Shown: piece after piece, positions 18,217 to 27,490 of the stretch
Numbering within the stretch: the stretch's first letter is position 1
How the letters are laid out: each line of letters starts with the position of its first letter
NCBI RefSeq assembly: GCF_043769475.1
Contig: NZ_CP171729.1
Coordinates: 5,642,001-5,706,000, forward strand
Direction: 5' to 3'
From: Allomesorhizobium sp043769475
GTDB lineage: Bacteria > Pseudomonadota > Alphaproteobacteria > Rhizobiales > Rhizobiaceae
Length of the DNA stretch: 64,000 nt
The notes under the pieces: generated by a model
The model's database searches: none
What the model saw: only the letters and a program-made list of their open reading frames with translations
Told to the model about the DNA's origin: nothing
Made by a program: the position numbers and the translations under genes

Positions 18217-19058
18217 AATTTGAAGATCATCCAGTTCCGCGCGATACCGAACAGGCAAACCGACACGCCGACAAGAAACAACGTCAGCGAACACGCATAG
18301 ACATAGGAAATTATCTCGGGCGCATGGCCCAAGGCGGGTTCCCTCACAATGGAAATGAGATGCGTGAACGGGTTTGCGTTTGCGATGAAATTGCGAATTT
18401 CCCCCCTTTCTCCCGGGTACCAGAAGATCGGCGTTGCGAAGAAAAGAATGCCCATGACGGCGTTAACCGCCTCCGAAAGATCGGGAAAGAAAGCGCTGAT
18501 CACCATGAATGTGAGCGCCACGGCAAAGACGAAGACGATCGCGACAAGCAACCCAGGAATGAGAAGTAACGATGCAAGCGTCAATGTAGATGGATGAAGT
18601 ACCAGAAACCCGAAATATATGACAATCGCGAATAAGAATCGCACGGACTGATCGATGAAAAAACGAAATATGCAAGCTATGAACGGTACCTTGCCATTTT
18701 CTATCATAGCCTTGTTGCGCGACAATATTCCATACCCTGAGGTAACAGCGTTGGAATAGAAACTGAATATCGGCAAGCCGAGAGCGACATAGCCGAAATA
18801 TTCGCTTGAGCCGGAGGCGATGCTCGGTCCAAGAACCAGGAAAATCACTGTGGCGCGAAGCAGGGCCTGGAGCGTGTAGAAGAGGAGCCCGAACCGTGTG
18901 CGGTGCAGCGGGCCAAAGGCGTCATGGTATCCGAACAGGGTCCAAAATCGCCAAGCTAAAAGCGATTTCTTAAAATCCGTGACGACATATTCCAATTGAA
19001 CGTAATCCTGCCTGCCGTCGACGCGCGGGTTACCGCTCCTATCCGGAGTCAGATTCAT
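18213..19058 (-). CDS. wzm: Polysaccharide-export ABC permease
   Basis: The membrane half of the polysaccharide exporter, ABC-2 type, KpsM/Wzm family, 281 residues with six predicted helices between about 70 and 275. Typical segments are FLVLGPSIASGSSEYFGYVA and AVMGILFFATPIFWYPGER. ATG 19058 is preferred over the frame start at 19094, though no strong ribosome site is visible. The stop overlaps the ATPase start by four bases, which couples the two subunits. No co-polymerase or outer-membrane exporter (Wza/KpsD type) lies in the window. Confidence 0.88.
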   Translation of the reverse strand: MNLTPDRSGNPRVDGRQDYVQLEYVVTDFKKSLLAWRFWTLFGYHDAFGPLHRTRFGLLFYTLQALLRATVIFLVLGPSIASGSSEYFGYVALGLPIFSFYSNAVTSGYGILSRNKAMIENGKVPFIACIFRFFIDQSVRFLFAIVIYFGFLVLHPSTLTLASLLLIPGLLVAIVFVFAVALTFMVISAFFPDLSEAVNAVMGILFFATPIFWYPGERGEIRNFIANANPFTHLISIVREPALGHAPEIISYVYACSLTLFLVGVSVCLFGIARNWMIFKL

Positions 19059-19249
19059 TAATGCGCAATCAGTTCTCGCCCGCACATGTGCCAAATTGAA
19101 GGCGCAGGAGCGAGCAGCAAGTTCCTGCGTATTGCGGTTGCCGGATACACAAGAACCCGATACGTGACAAGCCCTTGCCCTTCGGGACGCCGCTGGACAA
19201 GGGCTCAGTATGCCGATACGAACCCGCCCGCATCCGTCCGTGAAGGCAA

Positions 19250-20425
19250 ATGACCCCCCGCAAGATCATATTCGCCTCGGCTCACCGGTTTAAGCCAACC
19301 TTGCGGCTCGGCACTTCCTACTTGGCAGAGGCTTTCGCGAAGCGTGGATGGGAGGTGCTGTTCATTGAACAGCCGACGTCGCTTTTTCATATGATCCATC
19401 CCGCAAAGTCCCGGATCGCGACAGACAAATTCAAGAAAGCGGCGCGGACGATTTGGCAAGGCAATCCCATGGTCCTTGCCGAACCGGTCAGCCTGCTCAA
19501 CGTCGTTTCACTGATCCCGCATGTGAATGTTCCTGCGTTCCGAAGCAGTGCCACGCTCGAACATTGGTGGCGGATGACGTTTCCGTCGGTGACCAGGGAA
19601 ATCCGCGAAAGAGGCTTTGCCAACGCTTCGGCGCTTGTGTTCGATAGTCCGTTCTTTTTTCCGCTCGCTCGCGCGACCGAAACTCCCTCGGTCTACCGCT
19701 ATGCGGATCGGATGAGGGAATTCTCAGAAGTTACACCGGCCATGCGCCTGCTTGAAGAGCGGATATTTAGGGAAGCCGACCTCGTCTTTTACACCTCGAA
19801 AGCGCTGGAAAACGATCTGGCAGACAGAAAAGGGCCTGTACTTCACCTGCCGAACGGCGTCGACATCGATGCCTACGGCAACCGGCCGCCCGAACCGGCC
19901 GAATTGTCGACGATCCCGGAGCCCAGGGTCATCTACAGCGGCACGATCGGCCGCTGGTTCGACGCCGGCCTGATTCGCGCAGCGGCCCGGGAATTGGATC
20001 AAATTCAGTTCGTTTTGCTCGGCAACCTGCCTCCGGAGCGCACGAAACTGGCGGACATACCCAATGTGCATCTTCTGGGCGAAAAATCGTTCGAGCGCGT
20101 CCCGGAATTCCTGCTCCATTGTCAGGCGGCGATCATTCCGTTCGACGTAGACGGCATGCCGGATCTCGTCGGCGCCATCAATCCGCTGAAACTGTACGAG
20201 TACTGCGCCGCCGGACTGCCGGTGGTCACCTACGTTTCGGAGGAAATCGCAGCCGGTGGCGCACCGGTCGACTTCTATAGGTCCAAACGGGATTTCATCG
20301 AGCTGATCCGCGATGCAATTCGCGCCGATTCGACAGAGAAGCGCCAGGCCCGCAAGGCTTGGGCGGCGACGGCCTCATGGGACTTGCGCGCAGCGGAACT
20401 CGAACGCACGCTCGCACGGATCTGA
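19250..20425 (+). CDS. GT4-type glycosyltransferase
   Basis: A 391-residue GT-B glycosyltransferase. The N-terminal domain starts KIIFASAHRFKPTLRLGTSYLAEAFAKRGW (here shortened: KIIFASAHRFKP), contains the inter-domain stretch HLPNGVDIDAYG, and the C-terminal domain has VIYSGTIGRWFD and the terminal PLKLYEYCAAGLPVV acidic motif for the nucleotide sugar. It is divergent from the wzm-wzt operon, with about 190 bases between the starts that probably hold both promoters. The sugar is unknown. Confidence 0.88.
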   Translation: MTPRKIIFASAHRFKPTLRLGTSYLAEAFAKRGWEVLFIEQPTSLFHMIHPAKSRIATDKFKKAARTIWQGNPMVLAEPVSLLNVVSLIPHVNVPAFRSSATLEHWWRMTFPSVTREIRERGFANASALVFDSPFFFPLARATETPSVYRYADRMREFSEVTPAMRLLEERIFREADLVFYTSKALENDLADRKGPVLHLPNGVDIDAYGNRPPEPAELSTIPEPRVIYSGTIGRWFDAGLIRAAARELDQIQFVLLGNLPPERTKLADIPNVHLLGEKSFERVPEFLLHCQAAIIPFDVDGMPDLVGAINPLKLYEYCAAGLPVVTYVSEEIAAGGAPVDFYRSKRDFIELIRDAIRADSTEKRQARKAWAATASWDLRAAELERTLARI

Positions 20426-20521
20426 CCATTCCGGGCAAATTTTCGCCCGCCGTCATTTCTTTTATCCACGGGGTCGCGGACGGGCCCAGAATTGACCGCC
20501 TTAAACAGAAGGAAGGTGGTC

Positions 20522-21976
20522 ATGGAAGAATCAGGCAATCTCAAGCTTCCCTACATAATGCCCTCACAGGCGCAAAAGCATGTCACCCATAACGATGCGA
20601 TCCGCACGCTCGACGCGCTCGTGCAGCTTTCAGTTCTCGACCGCGACCTCTCGACGCCGCCGGGCGTCGCCGCGGAAGGGGATCGCCACATTGTCGGGCC
20701 AGGCGCAGATGGGGCGTGGAGCGGCCGCGACGGCGAAATCGCGGCATGGCAGGACGGCGGCTGGAGCTTCTTCGCGCCGCGGCCGGGCTGGCTGGCCTGG
20801 CTTGCGGACGAGGCACGCCTACTGGTGTTCGACGGCGGCGTATGGGCCGAACTCGACACCTATCTTGATGCCGTGACCATGCTCGGCATCAATGCGATGG
20901 CGAACGAGACCAACCGGCTCGTCGTCAGAGGCGCGGCCTCGCTCTTCGACAGCGAGTCTGGGGACCATCGGCTCAAGATCAACAAGGCGGCGCCCGCGGA
21001 CACAGCCTCGCTGATTTTTCAGACCGGCTATGCCGGCCGGGCCGAGATCGGGCTTGCCAATGACGACGCGCTGCACGTCAAGGTTTCGAACGATGGCGAG
21101 ATCTGGACGGATGCTATGCGGGTGACAGGCGAAGGCCGGGTGCTGCTGCCCGCCGTCGCAACTCCGATGCAGCCGGAACAGGCGGTGGCCATGCGCGACG
21201 TCCGAGAACGGCTGATCGCCGACCGCATTTACTACGTCCGTCCTGACGGAAGCGACGGCAATGACGGGCAGTCGGGTGCGACCGAAGGTGCTTTCGCCAC
21301 GATCGGCAAGGCGGTCGCGGTCGTTCGCGGCATCATCGACCTTGGGCCGCATCACGTCACGATCCAACTGGCGGACGGCACCTATGAGGAGTCAATAGCC
21401 CTTTTGGCCCCGCATGTCGGCTCCGGCACGATCACGATCGCAGGCAATCCGGCTTCACCGGGAAACACGGTGATGGCTGGAGCCGCGGGCGTCAGAACCA
21501 TCGTGCTTGAAAACGCGGCCGCGCTGTCGATCCGCGACTTCGAGCTGCGTGGCAACGGACAGGCGGCGACTTTCGTGGCGAAGAACGCCTGTCTAACCGT
21601 CCGATCGGGCATGAGCTTCGGTTCCGCCGTAACGGCCCAGCTCTACGCGCAGGACAACGGCGTCATCGACGCGACCGGCGCCGCCTATTCGATCGTCGGC
21701 GGATCGGGCCGCCATCTGCTGGCGATCACCGGATCGGTGGTGAACGCGCTGAACTGCACGGTCACGATTTCTGGCGCGCCAAGCTTCAGCACGGCCTTTG
21801 CGCAGGCCAATCGCGCCGGCGTCGTCAATGCCAACGGCTCGTTGTTTTTGGGCTTGGCCACCGGCAAGCGCTACGACCTGGCGACGAACGGAGTGGTCTA
21901 TACCAGCGGCGGCGGCGCGAATTTCCTGCCGGGCAATGCGGCTGGCACGGCGGCCTCTGGAGGGCAGTATGTGTAG
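20522..21976 (+). CDS. DUF2793 domain protein with beta-helix C-terminus
   Basis: A 484-residue protein. Residues 1-110 match the DUF2793 family (KLPYIMPSQAQKHVTHNDA, then repeated W-rich strands), best known from tail-fibre-like proteins of alphaproteobacterial phages and gene transfer agents. The rest begins YYVRPDGSDGNDGQSGATEG, the usual entry to a right-handed parallel beta helix, and is rich in short beta turns up to the end. ATG 20522 follows GGAAGGTGG and is better than the TTG at 20492. No signal peptide is seen. Its place between a glycosyltransferase and a C5-epimerase-like gene suggests binding or cleavage of the local polysaccharide. No other phage genes are nearby. Confidence 0.8.
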   Translation: MEESGNLKLPYIMPSQAQKHVTHNDAIRTLDALVQLSVLDRDLSTPPGVAAEGDRHIVGPGADGAWSGRDGEIAAWQDGGWSFFAPRPGWLAWLADEARLLVFDGGVWAELDTYLDAVTMLGINAMANETNRLVVRGAASLFDSESGDHRLKINKAAPADTASLIFQTGYAGRAEIGLANDDALHVKVSNDGEIWTDAMRVTGEGRVLLPAVATPMQPEQAVAMRDVRERLIADRIYYVRPDGSDGNDGQSGATEGAFATIGKAVAVVRGIIDLGPHHVTIQLADGTYEESIALLAPHVGSGTITIAGNPASPGNTVMAGAAGVRTIVLENAAALSIRDFELRGNGQAATFVAKNACLTVRSGMSFGSAVTAQLYAQDNGVIDATGAAYSIVGGSGRHLLAITGSVVNALNCTVTISGAPSFSTAFAQANRAGVVNANGSLFLGLATGKRYDLATNGVVYTSGGGANFLPGNAAGTAASGGQYV

Positions 21977-22032
21977 GCCTCGATCTTAGATCGCCTTCAG
22001 AAGACATACTCTCTTTTCACCACATCCATCAT

Positions 22033-22064
22033 GATCGAGGCCCGCAATTTCGCTGGCCTCGATC
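22033..22064. terminator. Hairpin between convergent genes, with an extra repeat arm
   Basis: GATCGAGGCC (22033-22042) and GGCCTCGATC (22055-22064) form a perfect 10-base-pair stem with a 12-base loop in the spacer between the convergent DUF2793 and C5-epimerase-like genes. The same GGCCTCGATC arm also occurs at 21976-21985, so two alternative hairpins are possible. The likely role is bidirectional termination. Confidence 0.5.
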
Positions 22065-22135
22065 TTCCATCCTGTTTCTGCACGAAGTCTGCGATCGCAA
22101 ACCGCTACATCGGATGGCCGACAAAGCGTCGGCGC

Positions 22136-23044
22136 TCAACGATCCTGCCGCACTTCCCATAAACCCCCGGTCGCTCCGGCCGTATCCCCACGCCGCCAGC
22201 GATCCAGCACTTCGTTCATCGTCCGATCCTGCGCGACACCGACGATTAGCGCAAGCTGCCGGCAATGGATCTCGTGATAATGCCGGGAGCTCGGCGCGCC
22301 AAACACATTGTAGGCCGACCATTCCCCCAAGTCGTATAGGTGGAGCGTGTCGCTAGCTGCAGCAACTCCGTACTCGAACAGTTCGCGCGCTTCAGCGCTT
22401 CCCGTGCGAAGGTGCGCGTCATACAGCCCCAACAACGCAAACAGCATCCCGTTCAATACGCGCGGTCGCTCGCAATCCACATCGGCGAATTTATGATACC
22501 ACCATCGCTTGGGACCAAGCTTCTCGGTCAGACCATCCTGTTCAACGGTCCGGTAGAAGGCCTGAAGAGCCGACAATCCGCAGTCGAGATAGCGGTTGTC
22601 GCCAGTCGCGTCGTGAGTCCGCAGCATGAGCTGAATGGCCTGTCCTTGCGCATGCGCGCACCGCCATCCCGGTCTGGTTCCGTAGAAGGAAGGATAGGCG
22701 TAGCGCCAAACAGAATATCCGTCGCGGCGGTCGAAATTGTCCAACAGCCAGTTGGCGCAATTGATCATGGCGTCGGCCGCACCGATATTGGAAGCCAAAC
22801 CGTCGGCAGTTCGCAGGTCGCGGCCTTCGTCCCAGGAATAGGAGAGTATGACCTGAGGCCGGTCGGGATTGATCCTGTTCCAATAGTCCAGCCCTTTGTC
22901 CGCCACGGCGACGATCGACCGCTGGGGGCCGACATGCTGGCCCTGGATGACGCCGTAGACACTGACGGGGATGCCCATGTCGTCCAGGTAAAGGGACGCG
23001 GCCGGCTTTTTCGCACCGGCTGCCTTGTCTGGGGGTTTAGTCAC
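22136..23044 (-). CDS. D-glucuronyl C5-epimerase-like protein
   Basis: A 302-residue protein matching the C-terminal catalytic domain of D-glucuronyl C5-epimerase, the enzyme that converts glucuronate to iduronate within a polymer. Landmarks visible in order: RPGWRCAHAQGQAIQLMLRT (the GWxxxxAQGxA motif), a Tyr/Trp pair (RWWYHKFADVD), RVLNGMLFALLGLYDAHL (NGxxxxLxGLYD), ELFEYGVAAASDTLHLYDLG, WSAYNVFG, and a late HYHEIHCRQL. The fold should be an alpha/alpha barrel. The N-terminal beta domain of animal enzymes is absent. The start is a GTG with AAGG upstream. It lies 116 bases after the GT4-pyruvyltransferase gene, same direction. No clear signal peptide, so a cytoplasmic polymer is the likely substrate. 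Other (alpha/alpha)6 sugar enzymes are the main alternative. Confidence 0.72.
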   Translation of the reverse strand: MTKPPDKAAGAKKPAASLYLDDMGIPVSVYGVIQGQHVGPQRSIVAVADKGLDYWNRINPDRPQVILSYSWDEGRDLRTADGLASNIGAADAMINCANWLLDNFDRRDGYSVWRYAYPSFYGTRPGWRCAHAQGQAIQLMLRTHDATGDNRYLDCGLSALQAFYRTVEQDGLTEKLGPKRWWYHKFADVDCERPRVLNGMLFALLGLYDAHLRTGSAEARELFEYGVAAASDTLHLYDLGEWSAYNVFGAPSSRHYHEIHCRQLALIVGVAQDRTMNEVLDRWRRGDTAGATGGLWEVRQDR

Positions 23045-23160
23045 TGCAAGATTCCTTACCTTGGTGTAGTCCCGGACAGCTCTCTGCGGGACTTCGCTTT
23101 TTGGCCAGCCTTGACCGGCTTCCTCATGGCACCTCCTGGTCCGATGTCGAACCTCGTCCT

Positions 23161-26100
23161 TCAGGGCAGATGCCGGCTGTATTCGGCAAGCGTCTCTGCT
23201 TGCATGTCCGCGATCGCCGCCATCAGGCGGGCCGCAAGGGCATCCCGGTCGCGGATGCTCTCGGTGGTCTTGGCGACGATGGTTTCTGCGCTCGCTTCGG
23301 CGCCGTCGAAGCAGGAATCGGCCAGACCGAACATCTCGAACAGGCCGGGCGTCTTGTGGCCGTGCTCCTTGAAATAAATGCCGACGGCAGGGCAGCCGGA
23401 AAGCTTCGAGAAGATGGCGGCATGAAAGCGGCTGGTGACGGTGGCTGCGCCGGTCGCCAGATCGTGGATCATCGCGTGAGCGTTCGCCGGCTTGTTGATC
23501 AGGATGCGCCGGCCCGGAAACTGGGCGCCGAGATCCTCCGCGAGCAAGCGGGTGGGCCTGTCGTCAGCCTCGCACTGTATGAACAGTCGCAGGTCATTTC
23601 CCGATTGGAGCAAAAGCCGGCCAATGTCGCGATAGAGGCTATAGGAGTTCGAGGCAGCGTAGCCTTGGGCCTCAAGCACGGTGATCCGCTGCTGCGAGGC
23701 CTCGTTGCCGACGCGCATGCCGAACCCGTCGAGCCGCATCACGACGCTGACGAGCTTGCGGTCGACCTTGTCGGGCGGCGGCGTGAAAGGACGGTCCGAC
23801 TCCAGGAAGAAGGCGGGATCGAGCAGGACCTTCGGGCGCGGCAGATCGAGCGCGGCTACAACATCAGCCGATGACACGTCGCGCGCCGAAAGAACCTCGG
23901 CGGCTGCATGCAATCTCCTCATCATGTCGCGGCCGAAGGCGCTGTTGAACGGCCCGAAGGTGGTCGGCAGGACTACGATCCGCTTGCCCTGCTTGGCCGC
24001 CAGGAGAAGCGGGAACAGCCGATCCAGAAGCCGCCAGTCGTCGCCGGGGCGGCCAAGCGAAAAGAGATGTTCTCCGCCACCATAAAAAACGCTCTTTGCG
24101 TCGGCGATGCCGTAATCGGCAAGGATTGACCTGCGCATGGACGACGATGCTTGCAAAGCCTTTTTGAGAAAACCGTTGGGACCGTCGGCGCTTCGTGCAA
24201 GACGAAGCTGCTTCTCGTGCAGTTGCATGTCGGGATGCAGTTCGCGAGTGTAACGCCACATGGGCCGTCCCGACTCCGGCATGGGCGACACGATCGTTGC
24301 GCCGCCTTGCATGCCAGCCTTTCTCGCTAGGCTTATCCCTCCCAAGGTCACCGCGCCGTCGCCCACATTGTTGCTGAAGAACCCGTAGAGAAAGGCGCAG
24401 TCTGGCTCCGGCGGTTTTTCCGCTGCTTCGATCTCGGCGCCGGAGCTGTTCCGTTCCGCCAGGATGTCTTGGTAGAGCCCGGCGACAGCCCGGCCCAGCA
24501 CCTTCCAGTCCCGATTCTCAACGACCCATTGGCGGGATTGTGCGCCTAGACGGATGCGCAGGGTCGGATCATCGATCACACGCCGCAACGCCTCGGCCAG
24601 CGAAAGCACGTTGCCCTTTTCAAAGACGAGGCCGGTCTCAACGTCGGCGACCATCTCCGCCAATGCGGCGACGCTGGAAACGACGACGCATTTTTCCATC
24701 GCCATGGCTTCCAAGGGCTTCAAAGGCGACACCATTTCGCAGACCGGCAGGGGCAACCGTGGAAACGGTGCAATCGCAACGAGCGAATAATATTTCTCCA
24801 CCTCATGATGGGGTACCCGGCCCGTGAAGATGACGTGATCTATCAAGTCGAGCTGGCGGGCCAATTCCTGCAGTGCCTCAAGGGCATCGCCGTCGCCTAC
24901 AATCAGCAGTTTGACGTTGCGATAACCCTGGTCGACGAGCATGCGGATTGCGCACAGCAGGTCGTCCAGCCCTTCATAGTGCACGATCGAGCCGACATAG
25001 CCTATGACGACGTCCTCGTCGTTGAGGCCGAGCCTTCGGGCCGTCTCCGAGTCGGCAGGCCTCGGTACGAAGCGGTCCGTGTGTACGCCGTTCGGAACGA
25101 CAGCGATCTTCCCGGCATCGACGCCTCGGCTGATCAGTTCCAGCTTGAGCGCTTCCGTCACGCAAATGACGCGGTCGGCATTCGTGCAGGCTTCCGTTTC
25201 CATCCGGGCAGCCTGCCGAAATAGGTCGCTTTCCATATAGGCCGGTTCCCGCGAGGCGCGGGTCAGTTCCCAAAGGCCGCGGACTTCATACACGCTCTTC
25301 AGGCCGAAGCGTTTCGCGAGCGACGTCGCCGCCACGCCATTGATGAAGTTCGAGGCGCCGTGCAGGATTGCCGGGCGCTCGTCCCGGATCAGCGGCACAT
25401 GCGCCAGTATGTTGGCTTTCAGATAGTCGATGATCGGCAGCTTGCCGAAACCGCGTTCCGGGTCGATCAGCCGATGGTAGCGAATTCCGTCGATGTCGTC
25501 GAACTGGGCAACGTCCATGGCCGCGTCCATGTCGGGGCGGTCATGGGGAAAACCGAGGCGCGTGACAGCTGAAACATGGAAACCATGCTCCGCTATACCG
25601 GTCAAAAGCCCGTGTGTTCGCGTTGCATAGCCAACCGAAACCAGCGGCAGCGAATTGTCGAGCAGGTGGAGCACACGATCGCTGCGAACGTTATCGAGCG
25701 GCTCCAGATATTCCGGTTTCGGCATCGCAAAGCCGTAGCGCAGAAGCACCGTGTTCTGCTCCGCCCGGTCCACCAAGGCTTTCATGGCCACGGTCCTGGC
25801 CGACGCCTTCAGGTGCAGCAACTCCTCGAAATAGCCATTCGCCATGCGCTGGCGCGCATAAGCTTGGATGATATGCGCATCGCGGCTGCCCATCTCGACC
25901 GCCTTTACGGCGTGTGCCTGGGCCTTTAGCGGGTCTCTGGTCGCGACCGCCTTGTACAGAGCTTCGATCGCAGCCAACCGATCCCCGTCCGACCATCGAG
26001 CCGTAGCCGACTCTACGAAAGGAACGTCGATATCGAGCGCCAGGCAATGATCGATTGATGCCTCGACAATGTCGGGCGCCTTGCTGCCAGCAAGATACGC

Positions 26101-26274
26101 AAGGAGCGCGAGCGCGCCCCGATCCCGTTCCCCATCGTCCGCGGTCCAGAACAGCGCCTCCCGTGCCTGCGTCGCGTCACCTCGATGCAATTGCCTGAAA
26201 ATGAGCGCTGCAAGACGCGGGTTGCGATGCCGGATGGTCTGGAACCAGGCGGGGAGATTGGTCTGTTCATTCAT
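23161..26274 (-). CDS. GT4 glycosyltransferase fused to polysaccharide pyruvyltransferase
   Basis: A 1037-residue multidomain protein. Residues 1-190 are helical and TPR-like. Residues about 200-600 form a GT4 unit (VLHLLDNSLPLVSVGYATRT; VVPNGVHTDRF; VIGYVGSIVHYEGLDDLL; SPLKPLEAMAMEKCVVVS). After an acidic linker, residues about 625-1037 form a pyruvyltransferase (PF04230) unit: FLYGFFSNNVGDGAVTLGG, then VTSRFHAAIFSKLSGCPAVG with its conserved Arg-Phe-His. The second unit would transfer pyruvate from phosphoenolpyruvate to a sugar as a ketal. ATG 26274 (MNEQTNLPAWF) is preferred over 26313. It is the first gene of a two-gene leftward operon with the C5-epimerase-like gene. Confidence 0.85.
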   Translation of the reverse strand: MNEQTNLPAWFQTIRHRNPRLAALIFRQLHRGDATQAREALFWTADDGERDRGALALLAYLAGSKAPDIVEASIDHCLALDIDVPFVESATARWSDGDRLAAIEALYKAVATRDPLKAQAHAVKAVEMGSRDAHIIQAYARQRMANGYFEELLHLKASARTVAMKALVDRAEQNTVLLRYGFAMPKPEYLEPLDNVRSDRVLHLLDNSLPLVSVGYATRTHGLLTGIAEHGFHVSAVTRLGFPHDRPDMDAAMDVAQFDDIDGIRYHRLIDPERGFGKLPIIDYLKANILAHVPLIRDERPAILHGASNFINGVAATSLAKRFGLKSVYEVRGLWELTRASREPAYMESDLFRQAARMETEACTNADRVICVTEALKLELISRGVDAGKIAVVPNGVHTDRFVPRPADSETARRLGLNDEDVVIGYVGSIVHYEGLDDLLCAIRMLVDQGYRNVKLLIVGDGDALEALQELARQLDLIDHVIFTGRVPHHEVEKYYSLVAIAPFPRLPLPVCEMVSPLKPLEAMAMEKCVVVSSVAALAEMVADVETGLVFEKGNVLSLAEALRRVIDDPTLRIRLGAQSRQWVVENRDWKVLGRAVAGLYQDILAERNSSGAEIEAAEKPPEPDCAFLYGFFSNNVGDGAVTLGGISLARKAGMQGGATIVSPMPESGRPMWRYTRELHPDMQLHEKQLRLARSADGPNGFLKKALQASSSMRRSILADYGIADAKSVFYGGGEHLFSLGRPGDDWRLLDRLFPLLLAAKQGKRIVVLPTTFGPFNSAFGRDMMRRLHAAAEVLSARDVSSADVVAALDLPRPKVLLDPAFFLESDRPFTPPPDKVDRKLVSVVMRLDGFGMRVGNEASQQRITVLEAQGYAASNSYSLYRDIGRLLLQSGNDLRLFIQCEADDRPTRLLAEDLGAQFPGRRILINKPANAHAMIHDLATGAATVTSRFHAAIFSKLSGCPAVGIYFKEHGHKTPGLFEMFGLADSCFDGAEASAETIVAKTTESIRDRDALAARLMAAIADMQAETLAEYSRHLP

Positions 26275-26477
26275 CGCGGCCAATATGCAGCTTTCCGTCG
26301 GGCGGGCAAGCAAGCTGGGCCTTGAACCTCGGCTGTCGCCGAATCATGCAGCGGCATTACGGCCGGTACCGCAGGGCAGGAGGGGGCGCCCCTCGATCGC
26401 CATGGGACGGCGGGCAGCGGGGTATTGGCCGGTTATCGGTCAATGTTCCGGCCGCACCGATATCCATTCCTAACAAC

Positions 26478-26508
26478 AAAAAGGCGGGAGCGGCATGCCG
26501 CTCCCGCC
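26478..26508 (-). terminator. Rho-independent terminator after the serralysin gene
   Basis: A perfect 26-base palindrome (26483-26508, arms GGCGGGAGCGGC) is followed on the minus strand by five T bases. It lies 22 bases past the stop of the leftward RTX protease gene. An identical palindrome follows the next RTX gene at 30797-30822. Confidence 0.85.
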
Positions 26509-27490
26509 AGCTGGGATCTGACGATTTCGATCAGGTGACGAGGAAATCGTTGTTGGTAAGCGCGAGGCCCCCGGCGAGGTCAGCGAACAGGAAGTTTCCG
26601 CCAGCAGCGTTGCCGTTGCTGTCATACCAGGCTCTCCCCGAATCGCTTTCATAGATGATGCGGTCGTCGGCGTCTTGTGCGGCGCCGGTGACATTGATGC
26701 GGAACGCGCCGGCCGCCAGCACACCCAGCCCAAGCGCCGTGAAGATGGCGTTGTCGAGGTGGAACGTGTCCGCCGCCACATTGTAGTCCGTGATGGTGTC
26801 GACGTTCGTGGCCCCCAGGGCCGTGTTGAACACGAAGATATCGTTGCCGCCATTGCCGGTGATCGTGTCGTTGCCCTCTCGTGCCGAGAAGGCGTTGTTG
26901 CCGTTGTTGCCGACGATGATGTTGTTCAAGCCGTTGCCGGTGGTGGTGATGTTCCCGGCTCCGCTCAGTGTTATGTTTTCAATGAACTGGGCGGCAAAAG
27001 ACTTGCTTACGCTGGTGAACACCAGATCGGTGCCTGCGCCGTTGGCCTCGAAGACCTGGTCGCCGGCATTGTCGATGTAGTAGGTGTCGTTGCCAAGTCC
27101 GCCGCTCATGGAGTCGGCGCCGCCGCGGCCGTCAATGCCATTGTTGCCGTTGTTGCCGGTGATGGTGTTGTTGAGGTTGTTGCCGATGGCATTGATGTTG
27201 CCGGCGCCGGTCATCACCATGTTTTCCACGAACTGCGTCGCGACCGAGAAGTTGACCGAGTGCAGAACGGTATCGATGCCGGTGCCCGCTCCGTTTGCCT
27301 CGAACACCTGGTCGGCGAGGTTGTCGACGTAATACGTGTCGTTGCCGTTGCCGCCGGTCATGCTGTCGACGCCGCCGCGCCCGTCAATGGCGTTGTTGCC
27401 GGCATTGCCGGTGATGGTGTTGTTGAGGTTGTTGGCCACGGCATTTATGTTGCCGCCACCGAGCATGATCATGTTCTCGACGAACTGGCT
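26483..27490. repeat. Duplicated RTX 3' cassette, copy 1 of pair A
   Basis: About 1 kb including the terminator palindrome, the stop codon and the last 320 codons matches 30797-31804 at a constant offset of 4314 bases. The first 820 bases differ at only a couple of positions that I could find; the remaining 190 diverge by several percent. Confidence 0.9.
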
